A stretch of DNA of 64,000 nt from Clarkia xantiana subsp. parviflora (Eukaryota; Streptophyta; Magnoliopsida; Myrtales; Onagraceae). The stretch spans positions 7,542,166 to 7,606,165 of the forward strand of contig JAPTYO010000005.1 in NCBI GenBank assembly GCA_036873135.1. The letters are read 5' to 3'. The translations under genes were made by a program, and so were the position numbers. The notes beneath the pieces are model-generated. The model saw nothing but the letters and a program-made list of their open reading frames with translations, had not been told where the DNA came from and did not search any database. Below, piece by piece: positions 23,477 through 34,382 of this stretch (positions are counted from its first letter, which is position 1; the number at the start of each line of letters is the position of its first letter).

Positions 23477-24131
23477 TGTTGGATCACGGCGGGAACTCCG
23501 GTTACGGTGACGGATTCCTTAGCTCCTCGCAATCCTGCAGAAGGGGAATAGAGGGCAGTGGCCCAGAATCCCTCTCCGATGCTTAACGTAAGTACGGCAG
23601 TCAACAGAGCAAGCAAGCAAAATATTTGTGTCTGTGTCAAAAAACCTAACCCTAATCTGGGATAACTTCCCTCCTTTTATAGAGGAAAGGTCATCCCAGT
23701 TACCTGATTAGGCGGTTGAATCGTGATCCACCGTCCCACGTATCTCGCCGTATATCTTGCCCTGTACCTCGTACAGTTATTCGTATCCCACATATCTCGC
23801 CCATTATATCATTACTATGATCGTGGCGAGATTTCCGGGATTGGGCTCTTACTGGTGAGTCTCGATCATTATCGGAGGCTCCCAAGTTACATCGTTGAGG
23901 ATTCGGTGTCAGGGAGTGGTGTCAACTCCCATATCGGGACCGACTACGTCCAGGTCCGATATCCGTCGGGGCTTTTCCCTATCAGAGCTATACTTGCTCG
24001 GGGCCATTCAATATCGGGGCCTCCTTTCGTCGGAACCCTTAGCCTTCCAGTAGCCCAGCTCCTAGCCCAACGGGCCTAGTCGCCGTTTGTAAATCGTTAA
24101 GGGGCCTAACGGCCTTCGCCGGGGCCCATCA
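23477..24131 (-). repeat. 5' LTR of the Tat element (right LTR)
   Basis: 655 bp, TGTTGGATCACGG...GGGCCCATCA on the + strand. On the - strand a TATA box CTATAAAAGG (TTTTATAG at 23675-23682) would start the genomic RNA of gag-pol. ACGGG follows at 24132-24136. Confidence 0.95.
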
Positions 24132-24939
24132 ACGGGTATATTAGTATAAGGACTATAGTTGATAGTTATAGAAGTATAGGGTAAAAGAGATTATTAAAAA
24201 GTAATGGAGGTAATAAATACTAGGGGAGTATCATGTAATTGAGGTATCGGTGAAAATATTGAATGAATCTATTTTCTTCTTTCGTATCTTCTGTTCTTCT
24301 TCTCGATCAATTCTGTTACTTATAAATGGTATCTCAGAGCATAGTTCCTCCCCTCATGTCCGGCGAAGCTCGCGATTCCAGTTACGATGAATCACTTTCC
24401 GCCATCGCCACCACCACCAGCATAGGTCGCCGCCTCGAAGTTGCTAATCGGAGAATACCCCCGTCGTTCGTCTTCACTTAAATTTTGTCGTCCATCTTAA
24501 GTTCACGATTCAGCCGTTCGTGATTTGAGTCATTCCAGGCCCAGCTTCACCACTGATGGTCTCCTTCGTCCATAACCTGCAATCTCTCTAACTGTCGCCA
24601 TCAAAATTTCTCGGCCATGATTGCTTCCACTCCGACCGTCATCAACGTCGATATTGCCTCGCCACCTCTTATCGGGAATCTTGAAGTTAACCAAGGTAAT
24701 TTCGAGAATCTTCCTACTGCTCTTTCACTGATCCGTCTCTGCCTCTAGATTAAATTTTGAAATGAAATCACTTCTTACTGTCTCCAGTACCTCGCTATTG
24801 TCTGCTGCCTCTAGTTTCTGGATTTTTTAGCTGCTTTAGTTGCTTGCTGCCTCTATTTTTGTGGTTTTGTCTTCTGCCGTTGATTCTTTTGCTGCGAATT
24901 GAACTGGTTTTTTTTTTTGTTTCTTCTCTTTTATATGGC
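24132..24939 (+). mobile_element. Copia-like leader relic interrupted by the Tat element
   Basis: A TGGTATCTCAGAGC sequence at 24327-24340 is a copia primer binding site (TGGTATCAGAGC) with a small insertion. It is preceded by AT-rich LTR-like DNA and followed by a leader and possible gag start (24617, MIASTPTVINVD) that soon runs into stops. The Tat element is inserted upstream of the primer site, and the sequence left of 13658 may be the other half of the same LTR. No functional coding capacity remains. Confidence 0.5.
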
Positions 24940-25225
24940 AAAAGGAGGTGCCAAATTATGTCAAGCAATTTACTCCGAAGATCCATCCCGCGAAGAATCA
25001 ACTGAGGCTTTGCTGTGAGGCATAATCTGCGTAGGGCTTCTCTAACAGGAACCTCTACAAGGAACCGTCCGGCGGATCGAGAACTCCCCTCAACGGTCTT
25101 GAGCTACAGGAAACATTATAGGTATGTGCACATTATTCCACTGCGTATTAGTTACCTGACACGTATCTAGGGTTTTGTTTCTGTAGTATTAATCCCCTAA
25201 ATTCTACACGAACTACCATATTCAT
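24940..25225 (+). mobile_element. LTR fragment of copia-type family X, second copy
   Basis: Shares with 223-705 and the reverse complement of 27391-27963 the block 'ggtgccaaatt...caatttac', 'agatccatccc', 'gaggctttgctg', 'gatcgagaactcccctc' and the ending 'aatcccctaaattctaca'. It is in the opposite orientation to the copy at 27391, so the two are not the LTRs of one element. Confidence 0.55.
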
Positions 25226-26845
25226 CTATGTTTAAACTCCCTGCTGTTGGGTCTATTCAGTCTTCAACATTTGCAACAAAGATGATGTCCTTAACATAAT
25301 CTTCACATACATCATAATTTCTACCATCAAGTGCAGTGTAGAACCGCTTTTGATCTGCCATCTATACTAAAACACACATTGATAATTATGCGATAATCAG
25401 GGAGATAACAACATTTTGAAAAGAATTACATACATCAGATATATATTAGATAGAAGGCGACAAGCAATGATTCCTCAGACATCTAACCAACCCGACCACC
25501 AGTAAACCAATGGAAGGAGTCCGTGAAAGAGTTCACATTACTGACGTCTCATTTCTAATAGATCAGTCTTTTAAAAAGGTTTGATCGCTCTCACTGAAAC
25601 GGGGAATAAGAACATACACCCGATCTTGGCTTTCCAAATGCCTTTTTGAAAAGATTTCGAAGAATTCATGCATACATACACAATTCTACTACACAAGTAA
25701 CTTATCACATGTAGCCACACCCAAGAAACACACCAATCATCATGCATATGCGTCATGCGTCAAATGTTCCGAGGAACTCATGCTAGCTTATATAATTCTA
25801 CTACCCAAGTAGATTATCATATACAGCTACATCCTCCACATTCATGCATACGCATCATGCGTGATCACTCCACAACAAATATGCATATTTAGCGACTGAT
25901 TTTCGGTTTTCAAAAATTTGGGGCTGACTTGCAATTCATGCTTATAATCAATCATGCGGACTTCTAGATATGGATTCTAGGCAATAACAATCGTCACAGC
26001 ATGTCTATCCTAGTGCGCAACTCATTAATTGAAATTCAGGGCTCTGCCCACAACATGCAATATCCAGCTAGTTCGACTTAGTCAAGATGGAATTCTAATC
26101 ATGAAATAATATCAATTAAATAAGCAATTGCAATTCAGCCCACAAAATTATCCAGACCCAAAATCATGCATTTCCGAGATTCATCCCCATAATCGACAAT
26201 AGGTATCAGGTTTACTAAAACATGAAAATTTCAAACTAATTCGCGTTGTGTAGGTAATTTTAAAGTTTGAAACATTTGGATTTTAAAATTTGACCATCCT
26301 ATTTTCAGTTGACTCGGGTCGGTCCGACCAAAACGGTCATGTTCATGTCAATTCGGCCGAGTGGTCCGGTCCGGTTCGGTTCAATAGGAATTCGGTTCGG
26401 TCCTTCACGCAAACCGGGTCGATTTAGTTCGACCCATTAGTTACCCGGTCCGACCCGACCCGGATGGGTCGGACCGATTGAGAAAACCCGGATTGGTTGA
26501 CCCGCTCCGGTTTGACCCGTGGAACCCGATCCGGTTCGGTTGACCCGCTTCGGTCCGGTTTGGGTCCCCTTTGATCTTCCGTTTCGGTTGTCACGACTCG
26601 AATGTGCAAAATTGGACCGGCCCATGACCCACTAGTGGTCCTGCCGAAATTATCACTTGTGGGCTAAGTAGAGTTTTAAAATCCACTAAAAACTTAACTT
26701 AGCCACCAAGTAATATTAACTATAGATATAATTTCCAATATTTGCACAATATATATATAATTTTCGGCACATACATATACATATACATATTGTCAAGATT
26801 CTATATTTGGGATATAAATCAACAATATATATATATAATTCGGCA

Positions 26846-26884
<39 letters not shown>

Positions 26885-27377
26885 CAAAATTCTATATTAG
26901 GGATATTAATCTGTCAATAATATATTTTCTCAATCTTTAGGCAACTAATATCTATCAATATTATCAATATCCCTAATATTGTGCTAAAATATATTGATAG
27001 CTTCTATCCACAATTATCATGTGAATCAAGCCCTAATTGTGAACCGATTCACCTAGCAAGTTTCGGCCAAAATAATTAGAAAATTCATACAAGAAATTTT
27101 GCCAATTTTAGGGTTACTTAGAGACTAAGAAATTAAAATTTCACTTTGTATATCTAAAAGTGGTTCAGCCGAAACATGCTTTTAGGGCTACTGGTCAAAT
27201 TTCAAGATCAAATTTTACTAAGATCATTAATCAAATGTTTGATTTTGATAAAATTCACGTTTTTCTTGAAGATCATGAACATCATTTTTACCGAAAACAC
27301 TCAATTTCATGATTATCAGTTTTACTAAAAACTCAAGAACACCAATTTATCAAAAAATCATGAACTCCCTAACACAG
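25226..27377. other. Non-coding repeat debris between two family X LTR fragments
   Basis: No gene is seen. At 25670-25870 a block of about 100 bases with 'attctactac.caagta' and 'atacgcatcatgcgt' occurs twice in degenerate form. At 26300-26630 the DNA is a degenerate array of ggtcggtccgacc/cggttcggt/gacccg units. At 26849-26880 there is an AT microsatellite. The last 370 bases, next to the primer site at 27378-27389, look like a non-coding retroelement leader on the - strand. Confidence 0.5.
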
Positions 27378-27389
27378 GCTCTGATACCA
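27378..27389 (-). other. Primer binding site, initiator tRNA-Met type, on - strand
   Basis: GCTCTGATACCA is the reverse complement of TGGTATCAGAGC. It lies one base from the LTR start at 27391, so the retroelement body extended leftward on the - strand. Confidence 0.8.
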
Positions 27390-27390
27390 C

Positions 27391-27963
27391 TGTTGGATTT
27401 AGGGGGATAAATACTATAGAAACATAACATGTGTACATGCCAGGTAATCTAGTTACGCAGCGGAATATAGGCACATACTAGTAATTGCTTTCCTGTAGTC
27501 CCAAGATCTTAAGGGGAGTTCTGATCCGCCAGACGGCTTCTGTAAGGATTCTGGTTAAGGAATCACCTACACGGAATGGTCTCCACAACAAAGCCTCTTG
27601 TCGATTCCTAGCAGGGACGGATCTCTGGGGTAAATTGCTCAAAGCAATTTGGCACCTAGAACCCTAGGAGGGTTCGACCGAACTATAGGTAAATAGGGAG
27701 AGGGATTTCTTTGGTCTCAACACTTAGGAGAAGAGAGTAATTAACTTCTAATAAATCCCTGACAACTCCTATTTATAGAGTAGGTGGGATAAATCCCACC
27801 TCCTTAACCATCAAGGGTTGTGGGATAAATCCCACCCCCTTAACCATCAAGGGTTTCAGCCGGCCTAGCTATTGGAGAGGCTTAATTTTGGGCATCTCAA
27901 GTCAATTGGTAATTTAGGTCTAGCCCAAAATCCATAATGTGACATAACCCAATAACCTTAACA
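27391..27963 (-). mobile_element. Copia-type LTR of family X with adjacent primer site
   Basis: Bounded by TGTTGGATTTAG and CAATAACCTTAACA, giving TG...CA ends and the short inverted repeat TGTT/AACA; 573 bp. A primer site lies directly inside. No partner LTR in the same orientation was found to the left within the window, so the element is truncated or rearranged. The reading frame at 27485-27667 belongs to the LTR. Confidence 0.75.
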
Positions 27964-28029
27964 GTTGGTCTTATATTAAAGGTCTCCTATTATGGCGGCT
28001 CATTCACCAAATGCCAACAATATGTTCTT

Positions 28030-28218
28030 TTGATGTTACCTCCAATTGCTGATGTTCATGTTCTCTGGACAGATTCACAGTTGTTAGTTAAGTATATTAC
28101 TTCACTAGACTCTAGCTTTTCTATTTTGTTTGGTCTTCTTTCGGATATTATCGAACTCTGTAGGTTAAAGTCGATAACTGTTTTATTTCGTAAGTGTCAG
28201 TTTGTACATATGAAATGA
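28030..28218 (+). pseudogene. Possible RNase H domain relic of a retroelement
   Basis: A 62-codon frame with WTDSQLLVKYI and a downstream hydrophobic/charged pattern resembles the middle of the RNase H-like domain of plant retroelements, where a TDS..LV motif carries a catalytic Asp. It is too short for a full domain and has no neighbours of the same type. A chance frame cannot be excluded. Confidence 0.25.
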
Positions 28219-29071
28219 CACGTGTTATTGGAAAATAGGTTTGTATGAGTCATCTTAGTGAGACTTGGTTTGCTTAAGGTGTTTCTATACATCTTCCCTA
28301 GTCTCGTTTGTGGTTTGGGTTCTTTTTCTGGGATTTTCTATCATGCTCTACAAGTATCATGTGTGTGGTACTTTTTACTTTAATGGAGATTTAATTGTAA
28401 CATATGTAAACGTTTAAAAGTTTAAATTTTTTACTAATAACAATTTATCTATAGGGTACACCATTAATGCAATAAAAAATGAAAAAAAAAAGTATCACAA
28501 ATAAACTGCTTGTGGAGTACGATAGAAAAACCCTCATATTAATTATTTTCCAATTACTAAAACAAATACTTATATCTTTAACCAATAGAAGTGAAATTTA
28601 TTTAAATTACTAAGTGTAAAGAAACAATAATTTAATACAGCTGATATCCATCCCCTTCTAGTCGGAAAAGAAAATAGTGTAGGGTCACGTGGTTAGAAGC
28701 CAGTCAGATTCTGTACCCTGCCGACCGCCTTTAACTGGACTGCAATGCATTAGTGTTCTTTATGAAGCTGTCTGTCATCCACCTCCAAAGGAATGCAATA
28801 TCTATATCATTCATGCATTAGGTTTCTTCACCTCTATTAATTAATTAATTGATCCAAAATAGAATAATTTTACTTTTACATTTGAATTTTGTTGAATCCA
28901 TATAAGTTATAATGTTTATGTTTATATACATAATATTGTCCTCACCCCATAAAGATGTGTTGCCTTTCCAACGTTAAGCCATTCTCACGGCCGGTCCACA
29001 TGTCTTTCCAACAGTTGGCAACGTTCAACCATTCTCTCAGCCGGTCCACAGCTAAGCAAACCAACATCCAA
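28219..29071. other. Intergenic DNA, nothing recognised
   Basis: AT-rich sequence with A-runs and no credible frame. Near 28965-29050 the phrases 'ccattctc.c.gccggtccaca' occur twice at short distance, a small degenerate duplication. Confidence 0.4.
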
Positions 29072-29327
29072 GAGTTTTTGACCGATATAAGCCTTCATGG
29101 ACAACCAAATACAAATATAGACTGCATGAAAAAATAATTACAAATCTGAGGCAAACCGAGATCTCACATCTCGGTTAGGATTTTTTTTTTTTTTTTAGGG
29201 TTTAGCTAAAAATCCACTTCCTAACCGAGATGTGAAATCTCGGTTTGCCTCAGATTTGTAATTTTTTTTTCATGCAGTCTATATTTGTATTTGGTTGTCC
29301 ATGAAGGCTTATATCGGTCAAAAACTC
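29072..29327. mobile_element. 256-bp foldback MITE with GAGTTTTTGACC ends
   Basis: Two nearly perfect inverted arms of about 105 bp, starting GAGTTTTTGACCGATATAAG and ending with its complement, are separated by a T-rich loop. Flanks aacatccaa and aacatcaag look like a 9-bp target duplication with one indel. The same terminal phrase begins the larger element at 33271-34228, so both belong to one family. It could fold into a long hairpin RNA. Confidence 0.8.
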
Positions 29328-29336
29328 AACATCAAG

Positions 29337-31562
29337 GCATGTGATAATTATGTCCTCTTCATACACTTGTACTCTTCTGTAGTTTTTAACTATCCATTCA
29401 ACAAAGCCATCTTTCATCTCCGTAAATACATTCCAAACTCCTAACTAACAATAGTTTAATCTATTGTCCAAGTTAGAATTTAGTAAATCATTAAATTTCA
29501 ACCCTTACAACTACCTGCGCACCAAGTGTTCGATCAATGTCCTGAATGAGAAAACAAATTATTCATACATACAGGAGTTAGCCTTATATTATGTCTTCCC
29601 TTTCAATAATCCACCTTTGATGTTAGGATTAGCATTGAGATAGGGATTTACATAACGTTGCTCCTAATTGCTCATATCAGATCTTTTAGGAATTATGATT
29701 TTTTTCTAAAGGTGCATATGTGACTAAGCTAGACATAACATGGAGAAAATATCACAAACGTCCATTTTTGTTCATAAGTGCAGTAGTGGCATTACATAGA
29801 TGATTTACAACAACATAACAAGATATGTGGAATCCATTAACATAATAAAAGCTTCCAAGTGACAAAACCTCATTCAACGTGCTTAACTTTTACTTCAGAT
29901 TATTTCATTCTTATTGATTTCATTGTTACGTGTACATGTTCTTCTAAAGTCGGTAAATAGAATTTAATAATATGCTTGAGGAGATTAATTTATTCAGTGA
30001 GAGACTAAGTCATGTAAGCAGAAGTATCATCTCACTATAAAGGGATACAAGGTTTTATGATCGTGAAAGTTGAACTCGAGAAGGCCTATTTACAACTCCT
30101 TAGTGGTATTTGCTATACAACTTCATCTGGTTCACAAGTACACTAAATTTGGATGAGTAATCTTGAACACTTTATTTCTCATTCGTTTTCAAATTTTCAA
30201 CCTCGTTTCTGTAGGTTTGAGCTGTACCTTTTTCATGCCTTATTACTCATTTTGGAGGGTATTCCAAGCCTCCTTTGCTGTTACGGATCCAACGATCCTC
30301 GAAAAAATGGTTTCGGTGACAGAGAAGTAATTGCTCGGACATCTTTCAAGATAGCCCTTTAGAATTTTATTTTCTGACCGCATCAAATTCTTCTTCAATA
30401 GCCGCATTCTTTGGTTACTTCATATCTATTTCTCATAAATCATTTCCCATCAGAATATATATATATAATAGGCACACGCATTACTAAATTGTCAGATATG
30501 TTCGACTAAATTCTCTTTATCATGTAATTTGATATTATTATTGGGATAATATTGGTATTACTGCTACTAGGTGCAATATACACGCGGCGTGCAAGATAGT
30601 TGACATGTATAATTGTTGATATAGTAACAATGATTAATCAAATTCATTGAATCAATCTTATTTCGTTCTAATCGACGTATAACTGTTCTTTGTCGATTGA
30701 CATATCTTGATTCAACTTTGTCATCATATTCACGCTTACACACCTTAATCAAATACATATTATTATAAATCGGTTATATGTATTAATCAGATTTTTTTTT
30801 AATGATTTCTTATATACGTAAATTAGAAATATATTATATATCATCCTATGAAAATAATTTTTACAAAAATGTACCATAAATAAAATAACATCATTTGATA
30901 TAATAATATAATAAATAAATTAAACGGAAATATATATGCACTAAAATAATATAATTCTTTAGTAAAAATATTTGATTTAAAAATATGGAATTTTATTCTA
31001 TTTCAAATTTTATAATTGACGGTTGTGCCACATGTTGAAATATAAACAAATCGAGTCGGTAATCTCTAAACTTATTCGAAGTTAAAAATTATTAATTTTG
31101 TTTCGTATCATTATTTAACATACTTAATATTAAAAATGACAGATTACGTCTCGTGTCATTAACTGAGTCAGTGTATAAGAATTTTATATATATATATATA
31201 TATAATCAAATAGATAAGCAAAACAAATGAATAAAATATATTAAAAAGTTGGCACCGACATGAAAAGTAACAATAACAAAATATTTTTCTTCCATATAAT
31301 AATTAGACTATAAGAAATATACACGCATTTAATGTAATATTTTAATAGAAAGTTATTTCACATTTAATAATATGGAATTCTATACTATTTCAAATTTAGA
31401 ATTGACAGTTGTGCTACATTGTAAAATATAAACAAATTGGGTCTGGAAACTCTAAAATTGATTCAAAGTTAAAAAAAAATATTAATTTTTGTTTATGCAA
31501 TTATTTAACTTACTTAATATTAAAAGTGACTGATTACTGCTCGTGTCATTTTTTGACTTACC

Positions 31563-31626
<64 letters not shown>

Positions 31627-31991
31627 AGAGATAAACAAAACAATTGAATAAAATAATATTAAAAAGTTGGAACCGACATGAACAGTAACGTAAAAGTTCC
31701 ACTAGGCTGTCCAACTTCACTGTTCATTCGATAATGGCAAAAAAGTAATATTTGTACGTTCAATCACGACTAGTGGTAAATCTTGAACTAGGAACTCCCA
31801 TTGGAATGCCAAGTTCCTATTTAATCATTATTAGTAGGAACCAACCGTTAGTGGAACTATGAATTATGAACTCTCTACAATGATAAATTTACAACATGGA
31901 ACTGGGAACTAGGAACTACTATTGCAAGTGCTCTTATATCAATGTAGTTTTGGAGATTTTTTTCTCGTAAATATAGTTCTGGAGTTGACTA
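29337..31991. other. AT-rich intergenic DNA with an old direct duplication
   Basis: No gene is seen. A block of roughly 300 bases at about 30980-31275 is repeated in the same orientation at about 31365-31690, sharing phrases such as 'atatggaatt', 'tgacggttgtgc.acat', 'atttaac.tacttaatatt', 'ctcgtgtcatt' and 'aaaaagttgg.accgacatg'. Each copy contains a TA microsatellite at the same place, about 30 TA units long in the second copy. Confidence 0.55.
31563..31622. repeat. (TA)n microsatellite, about 30 units
   Basis: An uninterrupted run of alternating T and A over about 60 bases. The short frames encoding YIYIYI on both strands come from it and are not genes. Confidence 0.95.
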
Positions 31992-31994
31992 TAA

Positions 31995-32528
31995 GAGCAT
32001 CCACAATGTACAATCCTAACTTCTATCTCATTTTATACCACATCAATGCCACATAATCAACAAATGAAAAAAGTGTGATGATACACATTACGAAAGTGGG
32101 CATCCAAAGTATTTTGAATCAGAGACGGCGACATATGCCATACTTATTGCAAACTTGTAGGACATATATAAACTTACTCACATTTCGGAATTTCTCGGAT
32201 TCCCACTGTCGGGACGTTTTAACATTTTCCTTTAAAAAATGTATTAGAGGTGTCTATTACTACTTCAATTGTGTCTACCATTTTCAGCCCCAAGTTCCAT
32301 ACATGTATTTTTTATATTAAAAAATTAACATTTAATAAAAAGATGAACAAATAAAGATAATGAAAGACAAAATAAAATATTGATATATTAATAATTGCTT
32401 GTGAAATAGTGAATCCCTCGTTGGAGCGGTTAGACAAGAAATTTTGGTCATTTTTAATACAAAATGACAAAACAACAGGCCGTATGGAGGAGTTATTATT
32501 TAGTTTTTTTATTGCATTGTGGATGCTC
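31995..32528. mobile_element. PIF/Harbinger-like MITE
   Basis: A 534-bp element bounded by GAGCATCCACAATG and its reverse complement CATTGTGGATGCTC, with TAA on both sides (31992-31994 and 32529-32531). TAA duplications with such termini are typical of Tourist/PIF-Harbinger MITEs. No transposase is present; the frame at 32075-32320 has no recognisable product. Confidence 0.75.
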
Positions 32529-32531
32529 TAA

Positions 32532-33261
32532 ATATAACACCATTCAATGTTTTAGTCCTTTACAAAAAATAAAAAAATTAGGTTTTAAGTTCTGCTCGAG
32601 AGTTGAGAATATAAAAATATTCATCACCACTATTTTATTTTTACCAAATAACTCGGTGTGAATGAGAATTATACGTGCTCTCTGATACTTAAAATATTCC
32701 ATGGAAAAAATGATGAACAATAAAAAAAAAAGATGAATAATACTAGAATAAAAAGTTATATCGATTGAATACAAATTGATTCAGTAGGAATAGAATGTAT
32801 AACAAAATTGAAACTTTTGATGAACATCAATCGTAATGATTATGGTGTCTGCAGCTGACTTAACTTGCTATAAACATGTCTGCAAGCAATTCATAAAATC
32901 CAAAATAATAAGTGTTCAATATACGGAAGCTAAGAGCAATGTATCTCTTTAATTTGAGAAAGCAATCATATAATCCAAAATATAAGTGTAAGTTTTTCAT
33001 TATTCGGAAGTTAAGAGCAATGTAAATCTCACCTGGATGAAGCCCAATATCCGCAACAAGAATTAAAATGTTAGAGTATGATGTTGTTAACAAAAGAAAA
33101 TGTGTACATACTACGATAGTGTTTTTTTCCTATTATTATTATTATTATTATTATTATTGTTATTATTGTTATTATTAATGGATATGAATATTTAATCGAA
33201 ATGGACAGAATCATGCATGGTTGGTTGAAGCGATAAAATATTGGAATCACAAAATTACCCT
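32532..33261. other. Intergenic DNA, nothing recognised
   Basis: AT-rich, with a TTA microsatellite at about 33133-33175. Two short phrases 'cataaaatccaaaata' and 'agctaagagcaatgta' types recur near 32890-33020, a small degenerate duplication. Confidence 0.4.
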
Positions 33262-33270
33262 TCAAACGAG

Positions 33271-34228
33271 GAGTTTTGACCAATTTAAACCCAAATGAAC
33301 AACCAAATACCAATATAGGCTCAAAAAAAATTTATTTACAGATCTATGTCTGGTTGGTTGGAGCCAACCCGGCCAATTGCAAAAAAAATAAAAATAATAA
33401 TAATAATACTTTTAGACGAAAAAAAATTACAGTTGGCCGGGTTGCCCCAACCCGGCCTAGTGTGTTATTTTTTTTTTTTTCATTTTTCTTTTAATAGAAG
33501 TTGTAAAAATAATTTAAAACTAATAGTTTTGTAATATTTTTTCTAAAAACCTATTGGACAAGGTGAACCCTAGGGTAAATTGACAGACATTTGCCCTATT
33601 GGATTCACCAGTTTTCATAAAAAAATTACAAAATTACTAATATTATATTTTTTTATAGAGGGCATGGTGAACCCTAGAGCGCAAATTAGAGGACACATTT
33701 ACCTTCTAGGGTTCACCATGTCCAATAAGTTTTTAGAAAAAAAAAAAAGATTATTCTGCGAAATGTCAATTTTCCATCTAGGGTTTATCATATCCAATAG
33801 ATTTTTATAAAAAAATATATATATAAATTTTGTAATTTTTTTTGTGAAAACTGGTGAACCCAAGAGGACAAATGACTATCAATTTACCCAAGGGTTCACA
33901 ATGTCCAATAGGTTTTTAGAAAAAAAATTACAAAACCATTAGTTTTAAATTATTTTTACAACTTCTATTAAAAAAAACGAAAAAAAAATAACACACTAGG
34001 CCGGGTTGGGGCAACCCAACCAACTGTAATTTTTTTTTTTTTGCAGTTGGCCGGGTTGCCCCAGCCCGGCCCACTGTAATTTTTTTTTTTGTTCGGCTAA
34101 CAATAATTTTTTTTTCTTTTATAGTTGGCCGGTTGGACAACCCGGCCAGACCTAGATTTGTAAATAATTTTTTTAGAGCCTATTGATATTTTTGATTGTT
34201 CATTTGGATCTAGATTGGTCAAAAACTC
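33271..34228. mobile_element. 958-bp foldback element with GAGTTTTGACC ends
   Basis: Long inverted arms carry 'gaacaaccaaatacc', 'aggctc', 'atttacagatctatgtctgg', 'ttggccgggttgcccc' and their complements. Inner segments with 'ctattggacaaggtgaaccc' are also arranged head to head, so the element is a set of nested palindromes. Flanks tcaaacgag (33262-33270) and taaaacgag (34229-34237) match at 8 of 9 positions, as expected of a Mutator-like insertion. It ends about 150 bases upstream of the GASA gene start. Confidence 0.8.
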
Positions 34229-34382
34229 TAAAACGAGGGTCCAATCCTAGAGCCTTAACATTAATCACAAAAGTCCTAAGCTACTAAATTGTATATGCCT
34301 AGATATAAGTGCACATATATATCTATCTATCTTTATATAGATACTCAAAGACTGAACTGAACTTCTCGTCCATTTGGAAGCC

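Larger units (their letters stand above)
13663..24131 (-). mobile_element. Intact Tat-lineage Ty3/gypsy LTR retrotransposon with antisense gene
   Basis: A 10,469-bp element flanked by the 5-bp duplication ACGGG (13658-13662 and 24132-24136). LTRs are 655 bp each, TG...CA on the + strand, with only 4 substitutions seen (0.6%), so the insertion is very recent. In transcription order (- strand): LTR 24131-23477, primer site, a single open gag-pol of about 1,715 codons, a 51-bp tandem array, a region carrying a + strand spliced gene, a polypurine tract and LTR 14317-13663. A second, archaeal-like RNase H after the first marks the Tat lineage of Ty3/gypsy, in which antisense ORFs between pol and the 3' LTR have been described. 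All coding parts look intact, so it may be autonomous. It interrupts an older copia-like sequence. Confidence 0.95.

Noticed and set aside
31520..31720. Frames encoding long YIYIYI runs
   Set aside because: They are translations of a TA microsatellite.
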